This document shows, in pieces, positions 44,521 through 56,319 of a stretch of DNA of 64,000 bases. Under the pieces are notes generated by a model. It worked only from the letters and a program-made list of their open reading frames with translations, was not told the origin of the DNA and searched no databases. The first letter of the stretch is position 1, and each line of letters begins with the position of its first letter. Location: NCBI RefSeq assembly GCF_003144115.1, contig NW_020312024.1, forward strand, positions 1 to 64,000, in the 5' to 3' direction. Both the position numbers and the translations under genes were made by a program. This DNA is from Tilletiopsis washingtonensis (lineage: Eukaryota > Basidiomycota > Exobasidiomycetes > Entylomatales).

Positions 44521-45476
44521 GGCGGCGCCTCGAGCTGAATGGTGGTTGTGGTGCAAGATCAGGTCGCTGCAGAGTCGCGATGAGCTGCGACGAAACCCTC
44601 GGCGCGGCACAAGTGGCAATGAGAATGCGGGGAAGGGGCGGCAGGGCAGAGCATGACGGTCTCGCGCGTGCCTGTCCCGGCATGCGGCGCTAGGGGATAC
44701 CCAGCTCACAGCGCTGCAGCACGGTGCTCTTCTCTGGCAGGAGGGCTCGCTCCAGCCGCGGCGACCTGACGGCCATGGCGCCGATGTGCAGGAAGGGTGG
44801 GACCGCGAGACTCGCTTCCCCAGGCGCAGGAGCGGGGAAAGCGTGCCGCACTCTTACTCTTGGAGCGCGGCCGGCGGTGCGGCGGAGTCGCCGGGCGCCT
44901 TGCCGCTGCACCTCGGCGGCACGGCCGGCGGAGCGGCACCACGCCGGCACAGCGCCAGCCGCCGGCGCGCGCTGCAACTCGCCGTGCCGCGGCTCGCAGC
45001 GTCGGTGTCCGACGAGGAGAGAGGCACGCTCCACTGGCCCGGGTCTCTGGGCCTCGTGCTTGCCGATGCCAAGGAGCTATCCTGGATGTACGTGCGAGCT
45101 TCTGCGATGACCTTCAGCACCACGGACTCGAGGAAGGGTGCGCCGGAAACCATGTGTCCGCGGCTCGCGGATGGGCTCCTGATCCACCCCTCGGAGCACT
45201 CTCGAGGGAAATCTCGAGTCCCATCAGCACGCCTTGGCTCCAGATGGCCACAGCAAATGCTTGACGGATCCAGTTGAGCTCCTCAAGAGTGAACAGCCCC
45301 GCATCCTGGCTCTGCAGGGCTGGACAGGTGCCCGGATGGGAGCAAGGGAGTGATGCGGAGGCGCCGGACAGGTAGAGCAGCTCTCGGCCGAGAGAAGTGC
45401 CGCGCTCCTCGCCAAGGAGCCCGCTGCGCTTGCGCCGCCTCCATCTTGCCGTCCACCACACCTTCCACCGCCCAGC
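44521..45476. promoter_or_regulatory. Divergent intergenic region, MFS permease and CCCH-finger gene
   Basis: About 950 bases between two divergent ATGs. It holds both promoters. No TATA box or RNA gene is evident; open frames are compositionally noncoding. Confidence 0.45.
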
Positions 45477-47295
45477 ATGGCCAGCGGCAGCAGCGAGAAC
45501 GCCGCACTGCTCGCGCAGATTGCCGCACTCAGCGGCGCCATCCAGACGCACCGCGCCGGTGCCGCACCCGCCGCAGCGCCGAGCTATGCGCGCGGCCGGG
45601 GACGCGGGCGAGGCCGGGGGCGCGGCGCAGCAAGCGCAGCACCGCTGCCGAGCAGGCATCGCCAGCTCATCCTCACCGCACCTGCCGCCGCCACGACATC
45701 ATCCAGCAGCGCCTCGAGCTCGAGCGATGCTGCGGCCGCTGCCAAGGCACCCGAGGCTGCCGCTGCGCCCGACGCGCCGCAGCAGTGGGTCAAGACGCGC
45801 ACCGGCGGCGGCATGAGCCTCGTCAGCGCTCAGGTGTACGAGAAGAGGTGCGTCACGGGCGACCAAGCGCATGTGATGCCCGTCTCATGCTCTTTTCAGC
45901 GCCGCCGCAAGGCAGAGCGCCGCAGCATCAAGCAGCAGCTCGCGCGGCACCCGCGGCGTGCGGGATGCTCGCGGCGGCAGCAGCCGTGGCGCCTTCGCAC
46001 GCGGCGGCAGCAGTGCCGCAGCGGTGCGCCGCGGCCCAAACATGGGCGAGGTGATCGTTGACGGCGTCACGTTCGTCTTTGATGCGTCGGGCACCAAGCT
46101 CGTCAAGGCGGCGTCGCGGCCTGCCGACGAGGCAGAGGCCTCTTCCTCGAGCGCGCCCCCAGCATCGCCCAACACGCCGCTGCGCACGAACGTCAACGGC
46201 CAGAAGTTCGTGCGCACAAAGACGGGCAACCTCATCTCCGCCGAACTGCTGGCGAAGCGCAAGGAGGCGCGCGAACGCAAGGGCAAGATGAAGCGCCTCG
46301 AGGGCCTAACTCGGGACGTGGCCGAGCGCCAGGCACTGCGGTGAGTGGTGATTGGCACGCTGACAGACGCGCATGAGCTGAGGCGAGCGGCTGCGCAGCA
46401 ACGCTGCGCGTCCCTCGTCATCCAAAACGACCCTATCGCCGCGCAAGCCCAAGGGCCTGTGCTCGTACTTCAACAAGACCGGTCAGTCGTCTGACTCTCA
46501 CGCCTCCTCTGCTCCGCTCAATGCCGCGCAGGACAATGCAAGCGCGGCCTCTCGTGTCCGTGGGAGCACAACAGCGCCAAGCGCGCCATCTGTCCCGGCG
46601 CGCTGCGGCCCACAGGATGCACTGCGGCGCGCGGCACATGCCTGCTCTCGCACACGCCTTCGCCGCACCGCTCGCCGCACTGCACGCACTTTCTGCGCAG
46701 CGGCACCTGCCGCGCCGGCGAGGCGTGCGCATATACGCACGCTGCGCTGCCGCCCAACGCGCGTCTCTGCCCCGAGTTCGCGCGTGTGGGCTGGTGCGAG
46801 GCGGGCCGCGCCTGCGAGCGGAGACATGCGTGGGAGTGCCCAGACTTTGCCGAGAGCGGCAAGTGCACGCGCAAGGGCTGCCGTCTCGAGCACGTCATTC
46901 GTGCTGGTGCAGATGCAGAGGAGGGTGCCGACGCGCTTGCCGACGATGCGCTCTTCGTGCGCGACGACGCCGCGCAGTTCGAGCCAGAGGCGCCCGCGGG
47001 CGAGCGGAAGCGCTACCTGGACGAAGAGGCAGAGGCGTACGGGAGCGAGGAGGAAGGTGGCCTGACATTCAGGCCGCGCAAGAAGGCCAAGGAGTTCGGC
47101 GCGCAGAAGGACTACATTGGCTTCGGCGAGGAGGACGAGGAAGGGGAGGAGGAGGAAGAGGAGGAAGACGAAGAGCAGCACGAGCTCGTGGCCACTGACA
47201 GCGAGCACGACGAGAGCGAGGTGGAAGAAACAGATGATGTCGAGGAGAGCGACTCGTCGTCGGCATCTAGCAGCGACGACGATGCGGCGCTGTAG
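45477..47295 (+). CDS. Red5/ZC3H3-like protein with five CCCH zinc fingers
   Basis: Four exons (45477-45847, 45900-46340, 46399-46481, 46532-47295) encode 552 residues. The N-terminal third has an RG-rich patch (ARGRGRGRGRGRGAAS). Before the fingers lies VNGQKFVRTKTGNLISAELL. Five tandem CCCH fingers begin in exon 3: CSYFNKTGQCKRGLSCPWEH; CPGALRPTGC...CLLSH; CTHFLRSGTCRAGEACAYTH; CPEFARVGWCEAGRACERRH; CPDFAESGKCTRKGCRLEH. The tail is strongly acidic (repeated EEDEEGEE). Five fingers with this spacing match animal ZC3H3 and fission yeast Red5, nuclear RNA-surveillance factors working with the exosome and poly(A)-binding proteins. The first finger is split across an intron (phase supports YFNKTG|QCKRG). 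Confidence 0.88.
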
Positions 47296-47671
47296 CAGCG
47301 CGCCCAGCCGGTGAGTCGCGCTTCTGTCCGCCAGGCCGGCAGCGGTCCGCCCTAGCCCGCCCTGCCTCATCTAGCCTCTCTCCTCTTTGCGCCCTTTTTC
47401 TGTCACATCTCTGCCCATCGGCCAAAAGATAGACCGCCTGTGAGCGTCAGTCTCCACACACATATTCCACGCACGTACGCTAGCACGATCCGTCAGTAAT
47501 GACATGCTGCGTTTGCTGGAGCGCTGCAGCGTCGTGATGCGCTGGACGCCCCAGCCTGGCGAAGAGCGGTGCGGCGTGTGTGTGACGCTGTTGTGTTCAG
47601 TCTCACCCGGCCGTCCATCTGCTGCAGTCGGCTGATCGCACAGATACCATTGCGGTGACCCGCCGGGCCCT
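47296..47671. other. Convergent intergenic region
   Basis: 376 bases between the 3' ends of the CCCH-finger gene and CBP3. Base composition is less GC-rich near 47390-47500. Nothing else is seen. Confidence 0.45.
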
Positions 47672-48879
47672 CTAAGCTACGACCTCCTCAAAGCGGCCCA
47701 GCGACACCGCGCCCGCTTGCTTGCCCTGCCGCACGTCGGCGTCGGACCACTGTGCCCGCCGGTGCGTCTCGCTGCGGACGAATTGCACGAGGCGCTGCAG
47801 GTGCTCCGGGAACTCGAGCGGGCTCGGCGGGCTGCCAAGCACGAGCTCCGGCTCAGCGTCTGCCCGCACCGGTGCGGCACGGTCGCGTGCCAGCTCGGGC
47901 GAGCCCTCCTCGCTCGGGTCCTCGCCCTTGTTGGTGCGGTCGATGCCGGTGACCTTGCGCTTCACGCCGCCGACGACGCCCCAGCCCTGGCCCCAGACGT
48001 TGCGCCAGAGCGCCGCGGCGAGGCGCGCGTCGCTCTCGCTGTGCGCCAGCCCTTCGTCGAAGCCGAGCACGGAGCCGCGCTGCTGCTGGTGCAGGTCGCG
48101 CATGTAGCCCTTGACGAGACGGCTCGTCGAGATGCCGAAGCGGTCGCGCATGCGCGACTCGGCGTCGAGGAAGAAGTGGTTGACGATCTCCTGCGTGTAC
48201 ACCTTGGCCTCGTTGGGCGGCAGCGCGCGGAAGCGCACGATGAGCAGCCACACGTGCAGGTTCGTGAGCTGGAACCAGGTCTGATATGTCCGTGGCAGGC
48301 CGCACTCTGCGAGCGAGAAGGGTGTCAGCAGCGGCCGCTGCCATGCGTGGCGGTGGCTGCAGACAGCTGCAACGCTGCGAGGAGAGCGATTGCCACAGCC
48401 AGACCAGCATGGGACTAAGTGCGTCGCCAGCAGCTGGGCAGCGATGCAGCATCGCACTCAGTCTGCTTCACAACATCCGGGTACTTCCGTCGTTGCTACG
48501 GAGGCGCCGCTCTCTTCTGCATCATTGCCTCTCGCCACGGCCACTCACCCTCGTGCCAGAAGGGGTCCTGCACGCTGCGCTGCGCGCACTCGTCGTACAG
48601 GTCGCTGGTGACGCGGATCGCGGTGCTGGTGGTGCTGTTGTAGCCCATGACACGCGCCAGCCCTTCGACGAGGCGCACGGTGAGCGGGCTGTACTGGCGC
48701 GGCGCCCGCGGGCTGGGCGAGAGGCCGGTGGGGCGCAGGCCGCCCTCGGGCCGCGCCTCGCGCTCGCGCGACGACTGCGAGAGGCGCGGCGCAGCGCTGG
48801 AGAGGGCACGCAGCTGCACAGCCGCGGCGGGCGCAGCGAGCGGCGCGGCGAGGGCGCGGCGCACGAGTCGGGCAGACAT
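47672..48879 (-). CDS. CBP3: Cbp3/UQCC1-type ubiquinol-cytochrome c chaperone
   Basis: Two exons (48879-48549, 48306-47672) give 321 residues, near the yeast Cbp3 length of 335. A mitochondrial presequence (MSARLVRRALAAPLAAPAAA) is followed by the family core: VTSDLYDECAQRSVQDPFWH, CGLPRTYQTWFQLTNLHVWL, LIVRFRALPPNEAKVYTQEI, VNHFFLDAESRMRDRFGI, and KGYMRDLHQQQRGSVLGFDE. These are the conserved ubiquinol-cytochrome c chaperone motifs. Cbp3 works with Cbp6 on mitochondrial ribosomes to promote cytochrome b synthesis and bc1 assembly. The C-terminal 100 residues carry a Glu/Pro-rich extension. The 242-nt intron interrupts the core exactly at HEGE-CGLP and is longer than most here. Confidence 0.93.
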
Positions 48880-49149
48880 GGCGGAGAAGGGTGCGGGAGG
48901 TGGTGCGCAGGAGGGACGCTGACCCGGCCTGGGCGGGCTGACAAAGTTGGCGGTGGAGGCACACAGCGTGGGAACGCACGCTGACTAAGCAAGGCTGCGC
49001 CGCTCTAGGCACGCTCGCTGCTCCCACGCGCTCGGCCGAGGCTCCAAGATTCACGGCGGCGGCGCGCACTGGCGGCGGCCACTTCTTCTCGCGCCGCCTG
49101 CCAGCCACGCCCCACCAACACCCCCACACCCCACCCTTCCTCGCCCACC
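48880..49149. promoter_or_regulatory. Divergent promoter and C-rich leader, CBP3 and SSZ1
   Basis: 270 bases between divergent ATGs. The SSZ1 side is a C/A-rich, nearly G-free leader from about 49095 to the ATG at 49150, ending CACCATG. Such leaders are common on highly translated fungal genes. Confidence 0.55.
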
Positions 49150-51064
49150 ATGTCGTCCGCAGTGATCGGCATCAACCTCGGCCACTCGTACTCGAGCATC
49201 GCCTGCATCAACCAACAGTGCGTGGCACCGAACTGCGGAGCTGGCAGCGTGACTGACCCCGCCGCAGCGGCCGTGCCGATGTGATTGCCAACGAGGACGG
49301 CGAACGCCAGCTGGCGACGCGCATTGCCTTCAACGTGCGTGGCAGCGCGTGGAACAGTGGCTGCAGCGTGTGCTGATGCTTTGCGCAGGGCGACCAAGTG
49401 TACATCGGCCAGCAGGCCACGCCGCAGCTCGTGCGCAACGCGCCCAACGTCGTCGACCGCTTCGTCGGCCTGCTCGGACGCAAGTGAGTCACCGCGGCGC
49501 GGCGCACACCGCAGGCGCATGCTGATGCTCGTTCAGGTACTCGGAGCTGAGCGCTGCCGAGCTCGAGCGCGTCTCGGCGCCCGTTGTCGACGTCGACGGC
49601 ACGCCCTCGTTCCGCGTGCAGATCGACGGCGCCGAGCAGACGCTTTCCGCGCACGCCGTCGCCGTGCGCTTCCTCGCTGCGCTCTTCGGCACGGCCAAGG
49701 ACTTCCTCTCCGGCGTGCCGATTGCCGGTGCCGTGCTTGCCGTGCCGCTGGCCTTCAGCGCCGCCCAGAGCGCTGCGCTCAAGGAGGCCGCGCAGGAGGC
49801 CGGCATCATTGTGCTGCAGCTGCTGCCGGCGCCCAGCGCTGCCCTCGTCGGCTACGGCCTCACCGCGCCCGGCCCCCGCGGCGCGCTGCCCACGAGCCCC
49901 GAGGGTGACGAGAGCGGCGCGCTGGCCGAGTACGCGCCCGGCCGCATCCTCGACCGCACCATCGCCGTTGTGGACGTCGGCGGCGGCTCCACCACCGCCA
50001 CGCTCGTTGCCGCGCGTGCCGGTCTCTACACGCTGCTTGCCAGCGCCAAAGCGCCCGTCGGTGGCCGCGCCATCGACGACGCCCTCATTGCCTTCTTCGC
50101 CAAGGAGTTTACCAAGAAGACGAAGATCTCCATTGGCAAGGAGGACAAGCGCGCGTGGGCCAAGCTGCGCAACGAGGCGGAGAACACGAAGAAGGCACTC
50201 AGCGCCAGTGCCGGCGCACAGCAGTGCAGCGTCGAGTCGCTGGCCGAGGGCATGGACTTCTCTGGCAGCATCAACCGCGTGCGCCTCGACATGCTCGCCG
50301 CGCCGACGTACGACGGTGTTGTTTCGTGCCTCAAGGAGGCTCTCGCCAGTGCCGGCCTTGAGGCCGCGCACGTTGATGAGGTGATCCTTGCTGGCGGCAC
50401 CGCACGCCTGCCCGGCGTGAGCGAGCGTCTCGGCTTCCTCTTCCCGGAGGAGGGCGGCGCCAGCATCACCGCCTCCATCGACTCGTCCGAGCTGCTTGCC
50501 CGCGGCTGTGCCGTCGAGGCACAGGTCATCGCTGCGCTGCCCGCCGACTCGGCACAGCGGAAGCACATCGACTCGCTGCCCGCCGCGCCGCCGGCCGAGG
50601 CTTCCGAGCTCAAGACGCGCACGACGGCACGGCCCTTCGGCCTCGTCGTGCCCGCCGAGAAGAGCAACCGCGCCGCCATCAACGGCCAGCTCTTCGTCAC
50701 GCTGCTCGCCGCCCACACGCCGCTGCCCGCCCGCCGCGCCTTCACGCTGACGGCGCCGGCCGCGGGCGGCAAGGCGCTGCTGAGCTTCGCCGAGGGCACG
50801 CCGGACGTCGGCGTCGAGGTGCTTGACGCGCCCGAGCCGGATCCGGAGGACGAGGACGACGAGCCTGAGGCGCCCGAGGAGATCCGGACGGCCCGCGTCA
50901 AGGCCGACGACAAGCGTGTCGCCGAGATTGCGCTCGACACACAAAAGGGCGCCAGCGTGCTTGTGAGCATCGAGGCTGCCGCCGACGGCTCTTTGACCAT
51001 CAAGGCAGAGGTCGAGGGCAGCGACGCATCCGAGTTGGTGCAGCTGCCGGCGCCCAAGGCCTAG
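49150..51064 (+). CDS. SSZ1: Atypical Hsp70 of the ribosome-associated complex
   Basis: Four exons (49150-49217, 49268-49334, 49389-49483, 49537-51064) encode about 585 residues. The phosphate-1 loop reads VIGINLGHSYSSIACIN rather than the GIDLGTT of canonical Hsp70, as in Ssz1. The next segment, RADVIANEDGERQLATRIAF, is diagnostic. Later regions include IAVVDVGGGSTTATLVAA, LAKLRNEAENTKKALSASA-like text (KLRNEAENTKKALS), and EVILAGGTARLPGVSERLGF. A short beta-rich C-terminal part replaces a full substrate-binding domain and lid. Ssz1 pairs with zuotin at the ribosome exit to stimulate Ssb folding of nascent chains; it binds but does not hydrolyse ATP. The early exons are short, the rest uninterrupted. 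Expression is expected to be high. Confidence 0.93.
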
Positions 51065-51646
51065 ACTCTTCCCCCTCCTACTGTACAAGAGCGCGCACTA
51101 TTAGACTTCTTGCCAGCGCTTCTCGAGCTCGCGCCGCATGTGTGGAGACGCTATCGCGCATTTCTGAGCTCTACGAGAGCGGCACGCGTGGCACAGGAGC
51201 GGGAGAGGGGAGCGGGAGACTGGTGAGCTGGGCAGGAGCACGGCGCAGAAGCATGAGAGGCAAAAGTAGAGTAGAGCAGAAGGCGAAGGGGCAGGCTTGT
51301 GAAAGGACCGTGATTTTGGAGGACAGATGACCAGGTGGGGAGGCGAGAGTCAGGCGATGGCAGTCGCAGAGCTGGGTTGGTAGGTGACGGCGCCGACGAC
51401 GGGAGATGGCACGGCCTGCGCTGCATCTCGGCCTACGTGGCGCATGTGGCGCTTGCGCCGGCTTTGGCGGACGATGACGGCGGGCGCAGACGAGTCGGTG
51501 AGGCGCGCATGCGACGGCGCGTTGGAGCAGTGGGCGGTAAAGTGAGGGGATGTGCCGGCGGCGGGCGGGCAGGGTATATGCAGGAGACAAGGGACACGAG
51601 GGCAGCCGATGAGCGAGAGGAAGAGGCGGCGAGCAGGCAGGCGGGA
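51065..51646. other. Convergent intergenic region
   Basis: 582 bases between the 3' ends of SSZ1 and the HSF-type gene. It contains an AG-rich stretch around 51170-51290. No gene or RNA is recognised. Confidence 0.45.
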
Positions 51647-54114
51647 TCACGTCGGCGACTTGCGCTTCATCACACCGCCAGGGCTGCCGGGCATTGGCAT
51701 GCCCTGTGCGCCCTGCTGCATCTGCTGCTGCATCTGCTGTTGATGCTGCTGCTGCGCCTGATGCTGCGCCTGCTGCTGCTGCATCTGTGCCTGCTGCTGC
51801 TGCATCTGCATCTGCTCGTGCTGCTGCAACTGTGGCCGCTCGCGGCTGCCGCTGGCCGTGCGCTTGAGCGGCGTGCGCAGGCTCTTGCTGTTCGGGTTCA
51901 GCATCTCGTCGTCGACCGGACCCGCGCCCACAAAGACGTCGCCGGCGTGCTGCTGCGTGTAGGCATTGGCGAAGGCCGACGGCTGGCCCTGGCCAAACTG
52001 GCCTGCGCCCGGGAAGCCATTGCTCGGCGAGCCGACGTACGGGCTGCCGTTGCCCGCGGCGTGCGGGTCGAGCAGGAACGAGTTCTGGTGCGCCGTCGAG
52101 ACGGCCGGCGAGGGCGGCAGCGGCGTATTCATCGCCGCCATCATCTGCACGACGCCGGGCGAGATGGGCGACGGCGGTATGCTCATGACGCCCAGCCCCG
52201 GGTTCGGCGCGCCCATCATCTGCATGTGCTGCTGCATCGCGGGCGACGAGTGCGCCGACATGGCGCTCGTGTCGATGGCCAGGCCCGAGAGCGGCGGCGG
52301 CTTGCCCGCCATGGGCCGGCCATGGACGGAGAAGTTGGGCTGCTGCCCGGCAAAGGTGCCCTGCTCGCCGAAGGAAGGCGAGCGCCCGGCGCTGACAGGC
52401 CGGCCCTGCGCATCGAGCATCGGACTTTGCGCGCCGCTCGCGACCGATGGGCGGCGGCTGCCGAGCGGCGAGACGTGCTGCATCGCGCCCATCGCAAAGG
52501 GGTCGTAGTCGTGCGACGAGCCGCCGGACTGCATGCCCTGCGCGTGCGGCCCGGGCGGTCCTCCTGGTCCGCTCTGGCCCATGAATGGCGGCTCAGTGAC
52601 GAAGATCGGCGGGCCGTCGACGTGCGGCGTCTGCCCACCCGGCGGCGGCGCGCCCCAGGGCGTCTCGGACCAGTTGGGCATCATCGGGCTCGGGATCGGG
52701 ATGTCGGCCTGCAGCATGCGCAGCTCGTACGGCATCTGCCCGCCGTTCTGGCCCTTAATCCACTCGAGCACGCCGCCGAGCACCTCGCGCATGCCCACGA
52801 GCGCGTTGCGCAGACCCACGTTGACCTCGAGGCATTCCTCGAGGCGGAACTGCACGTCGTCGACCTGTGCGCGCAGCTGCATCTGGCCCACCGAGACGCT
52901 GTACTGCAGGTCGCGCGCCTCGACGCGCGCGTGCTCCGAGTCGAGGGCCTTGCGGCGGATCTCGTCGAGCAGGTCGGGCCGCCCGCGTATGAACTTGGGG
53001 TGCGAGAACTCCCACACCTGCGTGTCGACAGCGTTGCGGTGGCCGCGCGGCGTCTTGTTGACCTTATAGAAGCCGTACCTGCAGACGCACGCTGTCAGAA
53101 GATGTCGCAAGCGTGCGCGAGCTCTCGCAGGCAGCAGTACGCTGTTGTGCGCGCATCGCATGTCGCGCGCCTGCCCTTCGCTGCGCGCGCCGCTTCACTC
53201 CGCACCATCGCCTGCAGCGCAACTCACATGTTGAGCTGGCGGATGAAGCTGGAGAAGTTGGAATGCTTGAAGTGCTTGCCGAGCACCTCCTTTGAGAACT
53301 CGTCGAAGTTAGTCACGACGACGGAGCTGCCCGTGCCGTTCCACGAGATGAGGTGCTGGTACTCGGGGTCCGAGACCATGCGGAAGAGCTTGTGCACGAA
53401 CTTGGTGCTCGGGCGCAGGTCGTCGCCCGAGCCCGACGCCGGCAGCGCGGCGCTGCTGGGCACGGGCGGCGGCGCCATGGCGGCAGCCGCGCTGCTGGAG
53501 GAGCCCGCGGCAGGGCCGTGGCCGGGCGTCGAGCCAGGGCTCGGCAGCTCGAGCGACGAGTCGGCAAAGCTGGCCATGCTGTCGCTGCGCTCGGGCATGC
53601 CGCGGAAGGCATTGGCTGCGCCGCCGCTGCCGCTGCCGCTGCCGGTGCCGCTCTCCTGCTTGACCATGCTCTGCGGCGAGCCGCTGTCGGAGCTGGGCGA
53701 GCCGCCCATGCTGCGGTGCGGCGACGCGCTGAGGAACACGCTGGGCTGGCCGCTCTGTGTCTGCTGCTGCTGCTGCCCGGGCATCGCAAGCTGGCCGAAG
53801 GTGACCGGGCTCGACGGCAGGCTGCCGAGGCTGCCGTGCGCCGGCATGCCGCCGTGCACGCCGAGCGGCAGCGAGTTCTGGCGCGCGGGCGTCTGCAGCA
53901 GCGCGCCGCCGTGCGGGTGCAGCTGGTGCGAGGCGGCCATGCCGGAGCCGGAGCGCGGCGAGGCGGCGACGGAGGCGTTGGCGCGCTGGGCGAGCGGCTG
54001 GCGCGCGGCAGCGGCGGCGGCGGCGAGGAGGTGGTGCTGCTGGTGTGCGTACGAGGCGGCGTCGGCCGGGTGCAGCTCAAAGGTGCCAGTGGAGGGCGAG
54101 GCGGAGAGCATCAT
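51647..54114 (-). CDS. HSF-type DNA-binding transcription factor (Sfl1/Hsf-like)
   Basis: Two exons (54114-53228, 53078-51647) encode 772 residues. After a 230-residue Ser/Gln/Pro/His-rich region comes an HSF winged helix at about 235-335: KFVHKLFRMVSDPEYQHLI, VVTNFDEFSKEVLGKHFKHS, NFSSFIRQLNM|YGFYKVNKT, and VWEFSHPKFIRGRPDLLDEI. The 149-nt intron splits the recognition-helix end at the classic QLNM/YGF point. A heptad region follows (LRAQVDDVQFRLEECLEVNV), then a long disordered tail ending in a Gln-rich tract. The KHSNFSSF recognition-helix variant is nearer fungal Sfl1-type factors than canonical Hsf1 (KHNNMASF). Role in stress or morphogenesis control is inferred from family. Two adjacent ATGs open the frame. 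Confidence 0.92.
51714..51840 (-). repeat. Glutamine-coding CAG-type tract within the HSF-like gene
   Basis: Read on the minus strand, this part of the last exon is an imperfect series of CAG and ATG codons producing MQMQQQQAQMQQQQAQ and QQQHQQQMQQQMQQG. It is an activation-type Gln-rich tail and a likely site of length variation between strains. Confidence 0.8.
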
Positions 54115-56319
54115 CCAGCCGCGGCAGGCGGCGAGGAGGGCACCTGCGGCAGAGCAGCTGCGCGGGTGCGACGCGTGACGTGTGAGACGGGCCGAGGCGC
54201 GGGCGTGGCTGGCGGTGCGGGATGGAGGCGAGATGGAGTAAGCAGGGATGGGAGAGCAGGCGAGGATGAGGAGCAGAGCCAAGGGGCGGCCAGCGGAGAG
54301 GGGCGACGGCGTGGTGCTGCCTCTGCGGCGGTGCACCCTGCGCAGGCGCAGGTGCCGCACGGCGCGAGAGGAGCACCGCTGCGAGAGAGCACACGGCGAG
54401 GCGGGCAGCACGCGCACCGCACCGCTGCACCTCGCTCCTCTCCTGCCGCGCCGCATGCCCGGCGCCGCACCGGTCCCACGCCCGCGCGCGCTGTCACGCT
54501 GCTGCTCCGCGCCGCCTGCCCTCGGCAGCGCCCTATACGCAGCGCCGCCTCGCCGTCGGCTGCTGCTGCTTGCTGCGCTGAATGTGCCGCCGCGCCGCAG
54601 ATCTCGCTGCGGCATCAGCCGCACACGGCAGCAGCGGTGAGCAGCGAGCCACGCCTCTCCCGAGCGGCCGCGAGCCCGCTGCCCAGCGCACCGGCCTTGT
54701 GCTGCGAATAAGGCGCGTGCGCCGGCGAGGAGGCCGCGCCGCGCCGGCCGGTGCTCGGCTCGCAGGCACGCGGTGGCTGCTCTCCTGCCCGCCTGCCACA
54801 ACAAGCAGACCGCAAGCGCGAGACACTCGGCTGCCGCAGGAGAGAGGCCCGCGAGAGGAGGCGGGCAGTCAGCACTCGACTTCGGCGGCGAGTTGCTGCG
54901 TGCGGGCGCTTAAAGCTCGCAGGCGCACGGCCAGTGTGCCTGATGCTCGTGCGGGAGACCACACCGGCCAGGGTCTGTGCCTGCGCCCCTCTCGCGCAGA
55001 GATACCGCTCGCTCACTTCACCCGGACGCTGCAACTGCTGCGGCAGCGGAGGTTTGGCTGTGCCCGTGGTGCTCGTCTCGAGCCGAGCGGGCTGCCAGCC
55101 CGGCTGCCTTTGCCGTCGCAGACCATCTCGCAGCTTGCAGTCAGGTGACCGATGCGCTGGCACCCATCTCGCTCCTGTCTGGCAAGAGGGCCATCAGGGA
55201 CCGCCATCTCGTCGCACTCGAGCTGGCAAAGCTGTCATGTACCGTGACAGAGGTGCAGCTTCGGCTCCATGGCGGCCAGCCTGATCAGAGCTGCTCCTGT
55301 CACGGCTGAGATCTGCCCGCAGCGCAGATCATCCACTCTTGCCCCTCGTGCGGCAGTGCAAGTGCGGATCGCTGCACCCGACGGAAGCGGGCGGACGATG
55401 TGACGGTGCTCTGGGCCAGACTCGGGATCAAATGGCAGCTCCTTCGCATCTCATGGCGAAATGAACAGCGGTCGCAAACCCTTTGCCCTGGCACGAGCCA
55501 CAGAGAGCGCCCTCTGCCTGCACCTGGCAAGCCCGACCCGCTGCGCCAGAGCCACAGGCCTTTGAGCCAAGCAGCACAGCCTCCAGCAGGAGCAGAGCAA
55601 AAGTCGGCAAGCGCCGACAGGAAGCCTGCTGAGCTCGACGATGCATGCCCCGCTGAGCGCTGCCTCTTGAGGGCGCCGACCTCGTCCGAGGCTTGCCGAC
55701 GCGCCGCAGCCGCAGCACCTCGTCCTCGCACCCGCTGGCCTGGACCCGTGAATCGGCGCCGCTGCTCGATGTGACGCACGCTCGGAGGCTTGTGACTTCT
55801 GCTGCAGGTACAGAGCTCAGCCCGCAGCAGCGACGGGCTTCCATGTGGCGGCGGCGGCCCCACGTGTGCGCTCCGGAGCATCGGAGCGCCATGCAAGAAG
55901 ACGCGGCAAGCCACCACGCGGAGGTGCAGCTTCGCGGTGCAGCGCCATCTCCGCCCCTCGGTCGGCCTCACACGCACGGCGTCCCGGGTGCGCCACACCT
56001 CTCCAGAGCAGCGGGAGTTGCCAGGCGGGCTGTGCTGCGAGCACAGCCCGCTCGACGCCACAGCTCCGGGTCGTGTGCCTTTCGTCGTCACACTCACACG
56101 CACGTGGGGCCGAGGGTCATAATTGCAGCAGGCGCGGGCGCAGGCGTCTGGGGCGTCGTCAGGTGTGCGTAAATGGTGCGGGCAGGCCGGGACAGGATGA
56201 TGGGGTTGGGAAGAGAAGAGATGCACGAGATGGATGATGATGTGACGAGGGTGGCCAGGGAAGAGAAGAGGGCAGAAAGGCATCGCGAGGTGGGAAGATG
56301 GTGTGCCGCCGGACGCGCC
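54115..56319. other. Long gene-free interval upstream of the HSF-like gene
   Basis: About 2.2 kb, the largest gene-free stretch. It lies between the HSF-like ATG and the 3' end of the Sec7 gene, both on the minus strand. Open frames translate into Arg/Ala/Ser-rich text without domains. A CTATACG word near 54532 is the only TATA-like site noticed. A long regulatory region is plausible but not demonstrated. Confidence 0.45.

Noticed and set aside
51335-54178. A 947-codon open frame on the plus strand
   Set aside because: It is antisense to the HSF-type gene, which carries a full HSF DNA-binding domain; the opposite frame is an Ala/Arg/Leu/His string.
55300-56283. A 327-codon minus-strand frame upstream of the HSF-like gene
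   Set aside because: The translation is His/Pro/Arg/Ser-rich without domain pattern, and it competes with equally long frames on the other strand.
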